DNA of 18,268 nt from JAEZDP01 sp044508265 (GCA_044508265.1 JBIQIB010000093.1:1-18268), one strand, 5' to 3'. Positions 7,862-17,153 are shown, counted from the stretch's first letter. Numbers and translations: made by a program. Notes: generated from the letters alone by a model not told the origin.

Positions 7862-8458
7862 TTACTGCGCGCTCACTTTCTGGCCGATCCGCCGCTCCGT
7901 TCCGGCGAGCAGCCGCCTGACGTTCGACCGGTGGCGGAAGGCCACGAGGGCGACTGTCGCGCACGCCGCCTCGACCGGCGCCCCGGGCGCGTGCAACGCC
8001 CACGTCAGCGCAGGCAACGCCGCCATCGCGCACAGCGAGCCGAACGAGACGTAGCGGCTCCACCACACCGCCGCCACGAAGATCCCTGTCGCCACGAGCG
8101 TGGCCAGCGGCGCCAGCACCAGGAAGGCGCCGCCCGTCGTCGCCATTCCCTTGCCGCCACGAAACGCGAGCCACGGCGGGTAGATGTGCCCCACGACGGC
8201 GGCAAGGCCGGCCCAGGCCGGCAGGCTCGCGGGTCCGCCGAGGTCGCGCGCCAGCAGCACGGCGACGCTACCCTTTGCGGCGTCAAGCGCCAGCGTGGCC
8301 ACGGCCAGCCGCGTGGACGAGACCCGCAGCACGTTCGCCGCGCCGACGTTGCCGGAGCCGACCAAACGCAGATCGAGGCCGCGGCGCCGCAGGACGAGCT
8401 GCGCGAACGGCACCGAGCCGAGCACGAACGCCCCCACGAGCACCATTGCCTCGGTCAT
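7862..8458 (-). CDS. plsY: Acyl-phosphate:glycerol-3-phosphate acyltransferase
   Basis: A 198-residue inner-membrane enzyme transferring an acyl group from acyl-phosphate to glycerol 3-phosphate, giving lysophosphatidate. The family's three conserved loops are present: GSGNVGAANVLR at 35-46, DAAKGSVAVLLAR at 59-71 and GHIYPPWLAFRGGKGMATT at 90-108. About five to seven hydrophobic segments surround them, matching the known topology. The C-terminal G-T-E-R-R-I family tail is present at 186-191. The ATG at 8458 was chosen because the family N-terminus begins here; sequence upstream in this frame is antisense to cinA and rich in Arg and Ser. The gene lies 16 bases after the cinA stop and abuts gpsA. 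The acyl-phosphate maker PlsX is not in the window. Confidence 0.95.
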   Translation of the reverse strand: MTEAMVLVGAFVLGSVPFAQLVLRRRGLDLRLVGSGNVGAANVLRVSSTRLAVATLALDAAKGSVAVLLARDLGGPASLPAWAGLAAVVGHIYPPWLAFRGGKGMATTGGAFLVLAPLATLVATGIFVAAVWWSRYVSFGSLCAMAALPALTWALHAPGAPVEAACATVALVAFRHRSNVRRLLAGTERRIGQKVSAQ

Positions 8459-8474
8459 GCCAGTTGTCCTGCCC

Positions 8475-9755
8475 TCAGCCCTGCGACAATCCGAGGACGG
8501 CGCGCCGCAGCAGGTCGAGCGCCGCCGCCGTCGCCTGCTGCCGGATGATCGCGCGATCGCCGACGAAGCGCGCGCGCCGGCACATGGCGCCCCTCGGCGT
8601 CTCGACAGCGAGATGCACCGTGCCGACCGGCTTGGCCTCGCTGCCGCCCTCCGGCCCGGCGATGCCAGTGATCGAGACGCCGACCTCCACGCCCGTCCGC
8701 CGGCGCACGCCCGAGGCCAGCGCACGCGCGACCTCTTCGCTGACGGCGCCGTGCGCGTCGATGAGCTCGCCGGGCACATCGGCCAGCGACTGTTTCAACG
8801 CGTTGCTGTACACCACCACGCCGCCTTCGACCCAGGCCGAGCTGCCCGGCACGGCCGTGAGGCGCCACCCCAGCATGCCACCCGTGCACGACTCCGCCAC
8901 GGCGACCCGCCAGCCACGCGCGGCCAGTGCCGCGCCGACGACGGCCTCGAGGTCGCGATCGTCGGTCGCGTACACGGCGTCGCCGAGCGCACGGGTCGCC
9001 TGCGCAATCGCGTGGTCGAGCACGACGCTCGCGGCGGCGGCATCCGTGGCGCGGGTGAAGAGGTGCAGGTCGATCCGGCCGTACGCCGCAAGGATCGTCG
9101 CCTCAATCGGCACGCCTCCGTCTCGCCAGGCCGCATACAGCGGCTCCATCGTCGCCTCCACGAGCGACTCACTGCGTCCGACGACCCGCACGATACGCCG
9201 GAAGGTACGCAGGTCGGGCGTCCGGCCGGGGAGGTACGTCGCGATGACGGACTCCAGCATCGGCGTCATCTCGCGAGGCGGCCCCGGCAGCAGCAGGATG
9301 GCCTGGGCTCCGAGGTCGAGCCACTGCCCGGGCGCCGTGCCGTACGTGTTGTCGAGGCGGGCCGCGCCGTCGATGATCATCGCCTGCCGGCGGTTGTTGG
9401 CGGGCATCTCGAGGCCCCGTCGCGCAAACCGATCCGCGATGCGCGCGAGCTGCTCTGCGTCCTCGTGCATGTCCCGGCCGAGCGCGTCGGCAAGCGCCTC
9501 ACGGGTCAGGTCGTCCTCCGTCGGCCCGAGCCCGCCGGTCACGACGACGAGCGCGGCGCGCGTGAGCGCCGTCCTCAACGCCGTCGTCAGGTTGCCCCGA
9601 TGGTCGCGGACGATCGACGTGGCGACCACCTCGATGCCCACGTCGGCCAGGCGCCTCGTGATGTGCCGGGAGTTCGTGTCCACACGCCCGAGCGCGATCA
9701 GCTCGCTGCCGACGGCGATGATCTCGGCACGCTCCAGCATCGGGCGGGCGTTCAT
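8475..9755 (-). CDS. cinA: CinA family protein (competence/damage-inducible; MoCF domain plus amidase)
   Basis: A 426-residue two-domain CinA. The N-terminal MoCF/molybdopterin-binding-like domain (about 8-175) has AVGSELIALGRVDTNS at 14-29 and TGGLGPTEDDLT at 73-84; in characterised relatives it carries ADP-ribose or NAD-derivative pyrophosphatase activity. A linker domain follows (180-265). The C-terminal CinA domain (about 268-420) has AESCTGG at 287-293 and TGIAGPEGG at 363-371, and in relatives deamidates nicotinamide mononucleotide. Together these suggest pyridine-nucleotide repair or recycling; a competence role is by name only. The ATG at 9755 overlaps the pgpA stop as ATGA. A second ATG five codons in, at 9740, is also possible. 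CinA next to PgpA is a familiar arrangement in bacteria. Confidence 0.94.
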   Translation of the reverse strand: MNARPMLERAEIIAVGSELIALGRVDTNSRHITRRLADVGIEVVATSIVRDHRGNLTTALRTALTRAALVVVTGGLGPTEDDLTREALADALGRDMHEDAEQLARIADRFARRGLEMPANNRRQAMIIDGAARLDNTYGTAPGQWLDLGAQAILLLPGPPREMTPMLESVIATYLPGRTPDLRTFRRIVRVVGRSESLVEATMEPLYAAWRDGGVPIEATILAAYGRIDLHLFTRATDAAAASVVLDHAIAQATRALGDAVYATDDRDLEAVVGAALAARGWRVAVAESCTGGMLGWRLTAVPGSSAWVEGGVVVYSNALKQSLADVPGELIDAHGAVSEEVARALASGVRRRTGVEVGVSITGIAGPEGGSEAKPVGTVHLAVETPRGAMCRRARFVGDRAIIRQQATAAALDLLRRAVLGLSQG

Positions 9756-10219
9756 GTCAGCAGCCACGCCGGCCACAGCCAGCACATGCCTCGCAGGACC
9801 AGGTGCGCGTAGATCGCGGCCATGAGGTCGTCGCTCATCACGCCCCATCCGCCGGGCAGCGCCTCGAACCGCCGGCTCGGCGGCGGCTTGATCACGTCGA
9901 AGACGCGAAAGAGGAAGAAGCCGACGAGTGCGCCCGTGACGCTCACCGGCAGGAACGCCAGCGTCACCAGCATGCCCATCACCTCGTCGATCACCACCGG
10001 ACCGGGGTCGATGTGGCCGAAGTGCCGCTCGGCGCTCGTCGCGGCAAGCGCGCCCGCGACAAACAGCACCGCGATGGCGGCCGCTTCGAGCGGCGGCCAT
10101 CCCGCCCAGCGGATCGGGAGGTAGACGAGCAGACCGCCGAGCGATCCGATGGTGCCGGGCGCGAACGGAACGTAACCGAGGCCACCCGCGGTGGCGACGA
10201 GCAGTGACAGGTGTTTCAT
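9752..10219 (-). CDS. pgpA: Phosphatidylglycerophosphatase A
   Basis: A 155-residue inner-membrane phosphatase converting phosphatidylglycerol phosphate to phosphatidylglycerol. Signatures: ATAGGLGYVPFAPGTIGSLG at 9-28, DPGPVVIDEVMGM at 71-83 (acidic pair D78-E79), FRVFDVIKPPPSRRFE at 104-119 and PGGWGVMSDDLMAAIYAH at 122-139. Three to four hydrophobic segments are visible (for example 26-38, 45-62, 82-110, 140-154). I chose the ATG at 10219; an in-frame GTG five codons upstream at 10234 is the alternative and would still lie 16 bases clear of the preceding gene. With gpsA and plsY it places three steps of phospholipid synthesis in one block. The stop overlaps the cinA start. Confidence 0.94.
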   Translation of the reverse strand: MKHLSLLVATAGGLGYVPFAPGTIGSLGGLLVYLPIRWAGWPPLEAAAIAVLFVAGALAATSAERHFGHIDPGPVVIDEVMGMLVTLAFLPVSVTGALVGFFLFRVFDVIKPPPSRRFEALPGGWGVMSDDLMAAIYAHLVLRGMCWLWPAWLLT

Positions 10220-10250
10220 GCGGGACGGTCTCACTCCGCGGCGCCGGCGA

Positions 10251-11297
10251 TCATTCCGCGGGCCCGACGCGTGTGCCGGCGATGCGATCGTGCAGGCCGC
10301 GGCCTTCGGCGTCGAAGAGGACGGGCAGCAGCCCGAGGCCGAGCGGGACGGCGCAGACGAGTACGACGACGCCGCGCACGACGGCGTGGCCGAACGGCAC
10401 GCGCTCGCCGCTCGTCGTCGTGATGCGTACGCCCGTCAGCATCTTGCCGATCGTCTGACCGGACGCCGTGGTGAAGGTGACCAGATAGGACAGGTCGAGC
10501 AGGCACAGGAACCCGGCGAGCGGCGCCAGCGGCAGCAGCGTCCAGTCGGACGGCGCCAGGCCCAGCAGCCGCAGCGTCAGCCACACGACGAGCAGGTCGA
10601 TGCCCAGCAGCAGCCCGGCGTCCACCAGGCCGGCACCCACGCGCGCACCGAGACCCGCGGCGTCAGCGCCGGCAGCCAGCCGCGATGGCTGCGCGGTGTC
10701 CGCCGCGCCACCTGCCCCGTCGTCGTCGAACCCGTCGAGCGTGCCGCCAGCGTGCACATCCTCCGGCCCGGATTCGACATCTGCGTCGAAGTCGAGCGCA
10801 GGCGTGGGAGGGGCGGCCGGCCGCGTGCGGCCGCTCCCGTGACGCGCAGCGCCTGGAGACGTCGGGCCGCCGGCCGGGCGCGGCAGGTCGACCGTGCGCC
10901 GTACCACGAGCGGCGGCGGCGCTGGAGGAATGGGCACCGGCGGCGGATCCAGCGGCGCGGCGTGCTCGGGCGTTCGGAGCGGGAACTCGGGTGTCGGCGA
11001 GGGGCGCCGCGCCGCCGGTGGCCCGGGGGGGTCGAGCCGCTCGGGTGCCTCGGGCGCGGGCGACGGATCGAAGAGCGGCAGGTCGACCGCCGCTGTCTCG
11101 TCGTCGACGCCCATCTCGTCGGCCGGATCGTCGGGCGCCCGCGAGGCGCCGTCATCCCAGGTCCGCGACCCGATCGGCGCGTCGAGCGTCGGCGCGTCGG
11201 CCTGGTCGGGCGGCACCGCGAGCTCGAAGTCGTATCCGCAGTTACGACACCGCGTCACGTCCTCGTAGCTCAGGTAGCTGCACTTGGGGCATCGCAT
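10251..11297 (-). CDS. Zinc-ribbon RDD-family membrane protein
   Basis: A 348-residue protein with three parts. Residues 1-22 form a zinc ribbon with C3-x2-C6 and C17-x2-C20. Residues about 25-205 are a proline-, acidic- and alanine-rich, low-complexity region that is probably disordered. Residues about 212-345 form an RDD domain with three likely membrane helices (about 224-244, 252-275 and 305-327); the naming residues fit GARVGAGLVDAGLL at 217-230, and G-Q-T-I-G-K-M at 280-286 is the family loop. RDD proteins are membrane proteins of mostly unknown role; some have been linked to Na+/H+ exchange or osmotic tolerance. The ribbon and linker would be cytoplasmic if the N-terminus faces inside. 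The ATG at 11297 sits just before M-R-C-P-K-C; a TTG farther upstream adds no family sequence. I see no strong ribosome-binding site. A G7 tract lies in the linker region. Confidence 0.85.
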   Translation of the reverse strand: MRCPKCSYLSYEDVTRCRNCGYDFELAVPPDQADAPTLDAPIGSRTWDDGASRAPDDPADEMGVDDETAAVDLPLFDPSPAPEAPERLDPPGPPAARRPSPTPEFPLRTPEHAAPLDPPPVPIPPAPPPLVVRRTVDLPRPAGGPTSPGAARHGSGRTRPAAPPTPALDFDADVESGPEDVHAGGTLDGFDDDGAGGAADTAQPSRLAAGADAAGLGARVGAGLVDAGLLLGIDLLVVWLTLRLLGLAPSDWTLLPLAPLAGFLCLLDLSYLVTFTTASGQTIGKMLTGVRITTTSGERVPFGHAVVRGVVVLVCAVPLGLGLLPVLFDAEGRGLHDRIAGTRVGPAE

Positions 11298-11336
11298 ATG
11301 CGTAAGCAGTTGGCATCGCGTCGACGCCGTCGCCGA

Positions 11337-11363
11337 CAATTATGTCACGGGACCTTCGCGTGC

Positions 11364-11366
<3 letters not shown>
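11337..11366 (-). promoter_or_regulatory. Possible sigma-70-type promoter for the RDD/pgpA gene block
   Basis: On the - strand, TAGGCA (11366-11361) and CATAAT (11344-11339) are separated by 16 bases. The -10 differs from TATAAT at one position and the -35 matches TTGACA at four of six. The -35 overlaps the ntrX stop codon. Transcription would begin near 11332, leaving a leader of about 35 bases before the ATG at 11297. This 66-base spacer is the longest on the - strand of the convoy and is less GC-rich at the -10, which fits a promoter, but no experimental support exists. Confidence 0.33.
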
Positions 11367-12764
<1,398 letters not shown>

Positions 12765-12769
12765 GACGT

Positions 12770-15097
12770 TCAGATGGGCAGGTCGAGCGTGAACCGTGCG
12801 CCGTGTGGCCGGACGTCGTCCACCTCGATGCTGCCGTTGTGCTCCTGAAGGATACGCCGAACGATGGCCAGGCCGAGGCCGCTGTCGCGTCCCTTGGTGG
12901 AGTAATAGGGCAGGAACAGCCGGCTGCGGTCGGCGCTGCCCAGCCCCGGCCCGTCATCCTCGATGACGAGGCGCGCCACGGCGGAAGACGCGTCCCAGCG
13001 CGTGGTGATCGTGATCGTGCCGGCCGCGTACGCCATCTGGCCGCCCTGCCGGGCCGCGAACGCCTCGACGGCGTTGTCCACCAGATTCAGCACCACGCGC
13101 TTGAACTGCTCGGGGTCGACTCGCACCGGAGGCAGGCCCGGGTCGTAGTCGCGCACGAACGTGACGCGGGCGAGGCCGGCATAGAGCGCGAGGGTCTCGT
13201 CCACCAGCGCGTGCAGGTCCGACTCGATGGCGCGCGCCGCGGGCAGCCGGGCAAACTGCGAGAACTCGTCGACCAGCCCTTTCAGCGACTCGACGGCCCC
13301 GACGATGTTCGACGAGCACTCGTCGACGATGGTGCGGGTGCCCGTGTCGGCCTGGCTGAAGTGACGTCGGAGCCGCTCCGCGCTCAGTTGAATGGGCGTC
13401 AGCGGGTTCTTGATCTCGTGCGCGAGCCGGCGTGCGATGTCGCGCCAGGCCGAGACGCGCTGCGCGCGAATCAGCGGCGTCACGTCGTCGAACACGAGCA
13501 CGGTGCCCTCGCCGCCGCCCTCGTCGCGCAGCGGCGTCGCCGCGACGGCCAGGTGCAGTTCGCGGCCGTCGCGCACCACGGCGATCTCGTGGCCGGCCGT
13601 GCCGCCCTTGCCGCGTGTGGCCGCCTGCGGAATCGGCAGCAGCGGCCGCAGGTCGGGCCGCGCGAATACCTGCTCGAAGGGTTGGCCGACCGCGGATGCA
13701 TCCAGACCGAGCAGCCGGGCGGCCGCGCTGTTCATCGTGTTGATCCGGCCGCGCGCGTCCAGCGAGAGCACGCCTGTCGCAATGCGCTTCAGAATCGTCT
13801 CGATGTACCGCCCGCGGCCCTCGACCTCGCGGCGCTTCCGCTCCACCTCCCCGCGCGACTGCTCCAGCTCGCCGGCCATCGTGTTGAACGCTTCGACGAG
13901 CTGGCCGAACTCGTCGGCCGTCTCGGGCTCGATGCGGTAGTCGAAATGTCCCGCGCCGATCTCGCGCGTGCCCGCGGCCAGCAGGTTGATCGGTCGGGTG
14001 ATCCGCTTGGCCGTGTAGAGGCCCAGCCAGGTGGCGCTCACCAGGATGAACAGCGTGATCATCAAGAAGAACGACAGGTACACGCCTTCGATCGGCCGGC
14101 GCAGGAGCCGCAGCTGCTGGTAGCCCTCGTAGGCCTCGACCATGCGACGGCTCTGGCGCGCGAGGTTCCCCGAGAGGTGCTCGCTGACGACCACGATCCC
14201 CACGGGACGCGAGGCCCCCGGCGGCCGGATCAGCGCGGCGGCGCGCACCAGCTCGTCGCCGTCGCGGAGCGGCTCGATGGCCCGTGTGTCGTCGCTGCCC
14301 GCCGCCACGCGCACCGCCAGCCTGTCGGCCGATGCCCGCGACACGTCCGGCGGAATCGACGGCGCGGCGACGTCGAAGAGCGGCTCGACGTCGAGCGGCT
14401 CGGCGTCGGGCACGATGCGGTAGACCTCGACGAGCGCGGCCCGTCCAGAGGCGACCTCCGGCGCGACACGCGCGCGGATGGCCGCCACGTCGCCGCGCTC
14501 GACGCTGCCCGCCAGCAGCCCGGCGAGGCGCACCGCCTGCCGCGCGGCCTGCATCTGCTTCTCCTGGTAGTAGTCGCTGGCGATCTCGCGCGCCGCGCCG
14601 AGCACGTCGTCGATGGGCGGGGCGAACCACCGGCTCGCGCTGTTGCGAATCAGCTCGCTGCCGACGATGAGGACGAGCACGGCCGGCACCAGCGACAACG
14701 CCAGCATGGCCGCGACGAGCTTGGCGCGGAAACGCGCAAACGGCAGCGCGCGGCGGCGCTCGACCAGCAGCTTGATGACGTTGCGCGCGAGGACGAAGCC
14801 CAGCGCGCCGAGCATCGTCAGGTCGACGGCGACGAGCGCGTAGAGGACGACTTCCGACAGCAGCGCCGGTGACAGGCCCGACGAGCGATCGACGAGCGCC
14901 ACGAGCCCGACGAGCGCCACGCCGAGCAGGGCGATGGCCAGCAGGATGAAGAGCGGGCTGTCACGCAGGGGGCGCGGCCCCCGCGGCGCCGGCGGCGGCG
15001 CGCCGCTCCGGGCGTCGGACGGCAGGCTCTCGTGCGCGGCGGCGATTGGCCGGGTCACGGAGAGCGTCGACGACGTCAGGCGGGAACTCGGAGCCAT
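12770..15097 (-). CDS. ntrY: NtrY-like sensor histidine kinase
   Basis: A 775-residue membrane kinase. Counting from the ATG at 15097: helices at about 47-69, 80-104 and 125-147; an extracytoplasmic sensor region at about 148-339; a fourth helix at 340-362; HAMP at 363-417; PAS at about 429-542; HisKA with H560 in LAHEIKNPLTP; and a HATPase with NLVDNAVEA at 671-679, D-D-G-P-G-L at 714-719 and S-G-L-G-L-A-I at 739-745. All kinase boxes look functional. This four-helix, HAMP, PAS order is the NtrY plan. A GTG at 15121 would add eight residues; neither start has a clear ribosome-binding site, so the start is uncertain. The first 45 residues are Pro- and Arg-rich and cytoplasmic. Helix 1 contains a small 18-base tandem repeat (14891-14921). 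It lies between DUF4390 and ntrX genes. Confidence 0.92.
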   Translation of the reverse strand: MAPSSRLTSSTLSVTRPIAAAHESLPSDARSGAPPPAPRGPRPLRDSPLFILLAIALLGVALVGLVALVDRSSGLSPALLSEVVLYALVAVDLTMLGALGFVLARNVIKLLVERRRALPFARFRAKLVAAMLALSLVPAVLVLIVGSELIRNSASRWFAPPIDDVLGAAREIASDYYQEKQMQAARQAVRLAGLLAGSVERGDVAAIRARVAPEVASGRAALVEVYRIVPDAEPLDVEPLFDVAAPSIPPDVSRASADRLAVRVAAGSDDTRAIEPLRDGDELVRAAALIRPPGASRPVGIVVVSEHLSGNLARQSRRMVEAYEGYQQLRLLRRPIEGVYLSFFLMITLFILVSATWLGLYTAKRITRPINLLAAGTREIGAGHFDYRIEPETADEFGQLVEAFNTMAGELEQSRGEVERKRREVEGRGRYIETILKRIATGVLSLDARGRINTMNSAAARLLGLDASAVGQPFEQVFARPDLRPLLPIPQAATRGKGGTAGHEIAVVRDGRELHLAVAATPLRDEGGGEGTVLVFDDVTPLIRAQRVSAWRDIARRLAHEIKNPLTPIQLSAERLRRHFSQADTGTRTIVDECSSNIVGAVESLKGLVDEFSQFARLPAARAIESDLHALVDETLALYAGLARVTFVRDYDPGLPPVRVDPEQFKRVVLNLVDNAVEAFAARQGGQMAYAAGTITITTRWDASSAVARLVIEDDGPGLGSADRSRLFLPYYSTKGRDSGLGLAIVRRILQEHNGSIEVDDVRPHGARFTLDLPI

Positions 15098-15133
15098 GAG
15101 CCGTGAGAAGGGGCGGGGCACGTCCCGCGGCGT

Positions 15134-15670
15134 CTACTGCCTGAAGCGGAACGACACGCTGCCCAGCACCGAGTCGCGCCCGAACGGCCAGGGCCAGCTC
15201 AGGCCCCTGGGCCGCGCCTCGGCGAGCACGCGCACATAGTATTCCCCGTTGTCCTCGAGCGGCCGCACGCTGGCCAGCCGGCGTGCGCGGAAGATCGTCG
15301 TCCACTGGAGCGCCGTGGCCTCGTCGTCGGTCGTGCGCACTTCCTCGACGCGCCCGTCCTCGATGAAGGTCACCTGGTAGCGGCGCGTGAGGTTGTCGAA
15401 GCGGACGATGGCCGAGACGCGCGCCGACGCGAGCGTCCTGTCGAACCACCACGACGTCTCCTCGCGCAGCACGACGTCGTAGGCGAACGTGGTCGGCAGC
15501 CCGCTCTGGATCGACGCGCGCACGTCGTCGGGCACGTCGCCGGTCACCTGGAAGCTCACGAAGACGTGACCGTCGCGGATCGTCGTCTCGACCCGCACTT
15601 CGGCGTCGGCGGCCAGCAGCGGCGCCACGGCGAGGGCCCAGACGATCAGCACGCTCAGCAGACGCCGCAT
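15134..15670 (-). CDS. DUF4390 secreted protein
   Basis: A 178-residue protein with a clear Sec signal peptide (charged M-R-R, hydrophobic 4-18, likely cut after L-L-A at 20). The mature part is beta-rich and matches the DUF4390 pattern as I know it: an early DGHVFVSFQVTGDVP stretch at 33-47, a SGLPTTFAYDVVL strand at 56-68, Trp74-Trp75, YQVTFIEDG at 98-106 and a closing YYVRVLAEARP at 144-154. The function is unknown. In several proteobacteria a DUF4390 gene also sits directly before ntrY and ntrX, and here the order is the same, which argues that this extracytoplasmic protein works with the kinase, perhaps as a sensor partner. The ATG shares one base with the nrdR stop (TGATG). The stop lies 12 or 36 bases before ntrY, depending on the ntrY start. 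Confidence 0.85.
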   Translation of the reverse strand: MRRLLSVLIVWALAVAPLLAADAEVRVETTIRDGHVFVSFQVTGDVPDDVRASIQSGLPTTFAYDVVLREETSWWFDRTLASARVSAIVRFDNLTRRYQVTFIEDGRVEEVRTTDDEATALQWTTIFRARRLASVRPLEDNGEYYVRVLAEARPRGLSWPWPFGRDSVLGSVSFRFRQ

Positions 15671-16128
15671 CAGTCCTTGGCGTTCAGGAGGTCTTCGAGC
15701 TCGGTCATGAACTCGCCGATGTCACGGAAGTGACGATACACCGAAGCGAACCGGACGTAGGCGACCTTGTCGAGCTGCCGGAGCTCCTGCATGACGACAT
15801 GGCCGATCTCGGTGGTGGACATCTCCCGGTCGGGGCGCTCCTGCAGGGCGCCCTCGACGCGGTCGGCCACCGCCTCGAGCGCGCTCACCTTCACCGGCCG
15901 CTTCTCGCAGGCCTTGAGCAGGCCGGCAATCAGCTTCTGCCGCTCGAACCGCTCGCGGCGGCCGTCCTTCTTGACCACCATGTAGGGGATCTCGTCGACG
16001 CGCTCGTAGGAGGTGAACCGCCGGCCGCACGCCAGGCACTCGCGCCGGCGGCGGATGACCTCGCCTTCGCGGCTCTCGCGCGAGTCGACGACCTTGTCCT
16101 CGAGATGTCCGCAGTAGGGGCATTTCAC
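15670..16128 (-). CDS. nrdR: Transcriptional repressor of ribonucleotide reductase genes
   Basis: A 152-residue NrdR. The N-terminal zinc ribbon carries C3, C6, C31 and C34 (M/V-K-C-P-Y-C and C-L-A-C), followed by GRRFTSYERV at 35-44. An ATP-cone covers about 46-136 (VVKKDGRRERFERQKLIAGL at 51-70 and K-V-A-Y-V-R-F-A-S-V-Y-R at 121-132). NrdR senses dATP/ATP and represses nrd operons through paired NrdR boxes. No nrd gene is present in the window, and I noticed no NrdR box here, so it must act in trans. The start is GTG, overlapping the flippase stop as GTGA; the conserved K-C-P-Y-C follows at once, fixing the start. A longer frame upstream is antisense-like and should not be used. Confidence 0.96.
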   Translation of the reverse strand: MKCPYCGHLEDKVVDSRESREGEVIRRRRECLACGRRFTSYERVDEIPYMVVKKDGRRERFERQKLIAGLLKACEKRPVKVSALEAVADRVEGALQERPDREMSTTEIGHVVMQELRQLDKVAYVRFASVYRHFRDIGEFMTELEDLLNAKD

Positions 16129-17147
16129 GTGGCGTGACTCCCTTCCTCGACCATCGCGCGCATCCGCGACAACGACAGCCCTTCGCGCGCCATGAAGTAA
16201 ATCGCCGCGGCGCTCACCGGGAGGAACGCCAGCGCGTGCAGCGCCACCGCCATCGCGACCGACGTGTCGTTGTCGGCGCCGAAGAACGAGACCATGGCGA
16301 ACCGGACGGCTTCGTGGAACGCGCCGACCGCTCCCGGTGTCGGCACGGCCACGCCCACCGTCAGCACCATCAGCACCGCAAACGTGCCGGCCGGCGGCAG
16401 CCGCAGTCCGAACGCCTGGGCCATGGCCCAGGTGGTGACGGCAATCGACAGCCAGACGGCCGCCGACCAGCCGAGTGACGGCACCAGCGCCCGGGGCGAG
16501 CGAAGGGCGCCGAATCCGCGGCCGAAGGCGCCCACGAGGCGCGTCACGAGATGCCCGAGCCGTCGCGGCAGCCAGGCCGTCATCCATGACGTCCACGACA
16601 TGACACGCTCTGGATGTCCGGCCATCGCGAAGGCGACGGCCAGTCCGGCGGCCGCCGCGCCGCCGGCGAGCATCCCGCCGAACTGAACGGCGCGCATCGT
16701 TTGTCCGTCCTTCACGGTGAACTGCGGATCGAAGACCGACACCGAGACGGCGAAGAGGCAGAGCAGGGTGATGAGGTCGAGCGCCCGCTCGAGCACGATG
16801 GTCGCGAACGTGGCTGCCGGGTCGAAGCCTTCGCGCCGCGCCAGCAGGTACGGACGGAGCACTTCGCCCACGCGGCCGGGCAGCAGGCCGTTGGCGCCGA
16901 AGCCGATCACGGTCGTCCGGAACGCGTTGCCGAACCGCGCGGCGCCGATGGGCGCGAGCAGGTGCTGCCAGCGCCAGGCGCGGAAGATGAAGGTCGCGAC
17001 CGTCGCGACGACCGCCAGGAGGACGTACGCCGGATCCGCCTGACGCAACTCGCGCGCGACCGCCGACAGATCCGCGTGGCGAAGGAAGAGCGCCACCAGG
17101 AGCACGGTGGCCAGCAGGACGAGAGTGGTCTTGAGGTAGCCCATCAT
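16125..17147 (-). CDS. Flippase-like membrane protein (LPG synthase TM domain / UPF0104)
   Basis: A 340-residue polytopic membrane protein of the YbhN/AglD/MprF-type domain family. About eight hydrophobic segments are visible (5-22, 40-56, 74-90, 122-139, 154-175, 225-245, 253-275 and 295-318). Family motifs: GLLPGRVGEVLRPYLLARREG at 87-107 with its central G-R-V-G-E, a following L-E-R-A-L-D at 119-124, and VPTPGAVGAFHEAVRF near 268-283. Relatives flip lipid-linked intermediates or aminoacylated lipids; this one has no synthase domain, so only a transport-type or unknown role can be proposed. Two adjacent ATGs (17147 and 17144) are possible starts, with no clear ribosome-binding site. It is the first gene of the - strand convoy and diverges from the DUF4097 gene 54 bases away. 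Its stop overlaps nrdR by four bases. Confidence 0.87.
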   Translation of the reverse strand: MMGYLKTTLVLLATVLLVALFLRHADLSAVARELRQADPAYVLLAVVATVATFIFRAWRWQHLLAPIGAARFGNAFRTTVIGFGANGLLPGRVGEVLRPYLLARREGFDPAATFATIVLERALDLITLLCLFAVSVSVFDPQFTVKDGQTMRAVQFGGMLAGGAAAAGLAVAFAMAGHPERVMSWTSWMTAWLPRRLGHLVTRLVGAFGRGFGALRSPRALVPSLGWSAAVWLSIAVTTWAMAQAFGLRLPPAGTFAVLMVLTVGVAVPTPGAVGAFHEAVRFAMVSFFGADNDTSVAMAVALHALAFLPVSAAAIYFMAREGLSLSRMRAMVEEGSHAT

Positions 17148-17153
17148 AAGCCG

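Noticed and set aside
11020..11040. A seven-G tract in the RDD gene as a possible phase-variation switch or sequencing error.
   Set aside because: The frame stays open through the tract into a normal RDD domain, and short G runs are unremarkable in a proline/glycine-coding region at this GC content.
12803..14872. A 689-codon + strand open frame opposite the NtrY-like kinase.
   Set aside because: It mirrors the codon structure of the kinase gene, shows no domain, and the opposite strand has every kinase motif in order.
14891..14921. A 13-base direct repeat with an 18-base period within the kinase gene.
   Set aside because: It encodes alternating Val/Ala/Leu residues of a membrane helix, so simple helix composition explains it.
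15670..16128. NrdR as evidence of a local ribonucleotide reductase operon.
   Set aside because: No nrd gene or NrdR-box pair was seen in the window. NrdR commonly lies away from its targets.
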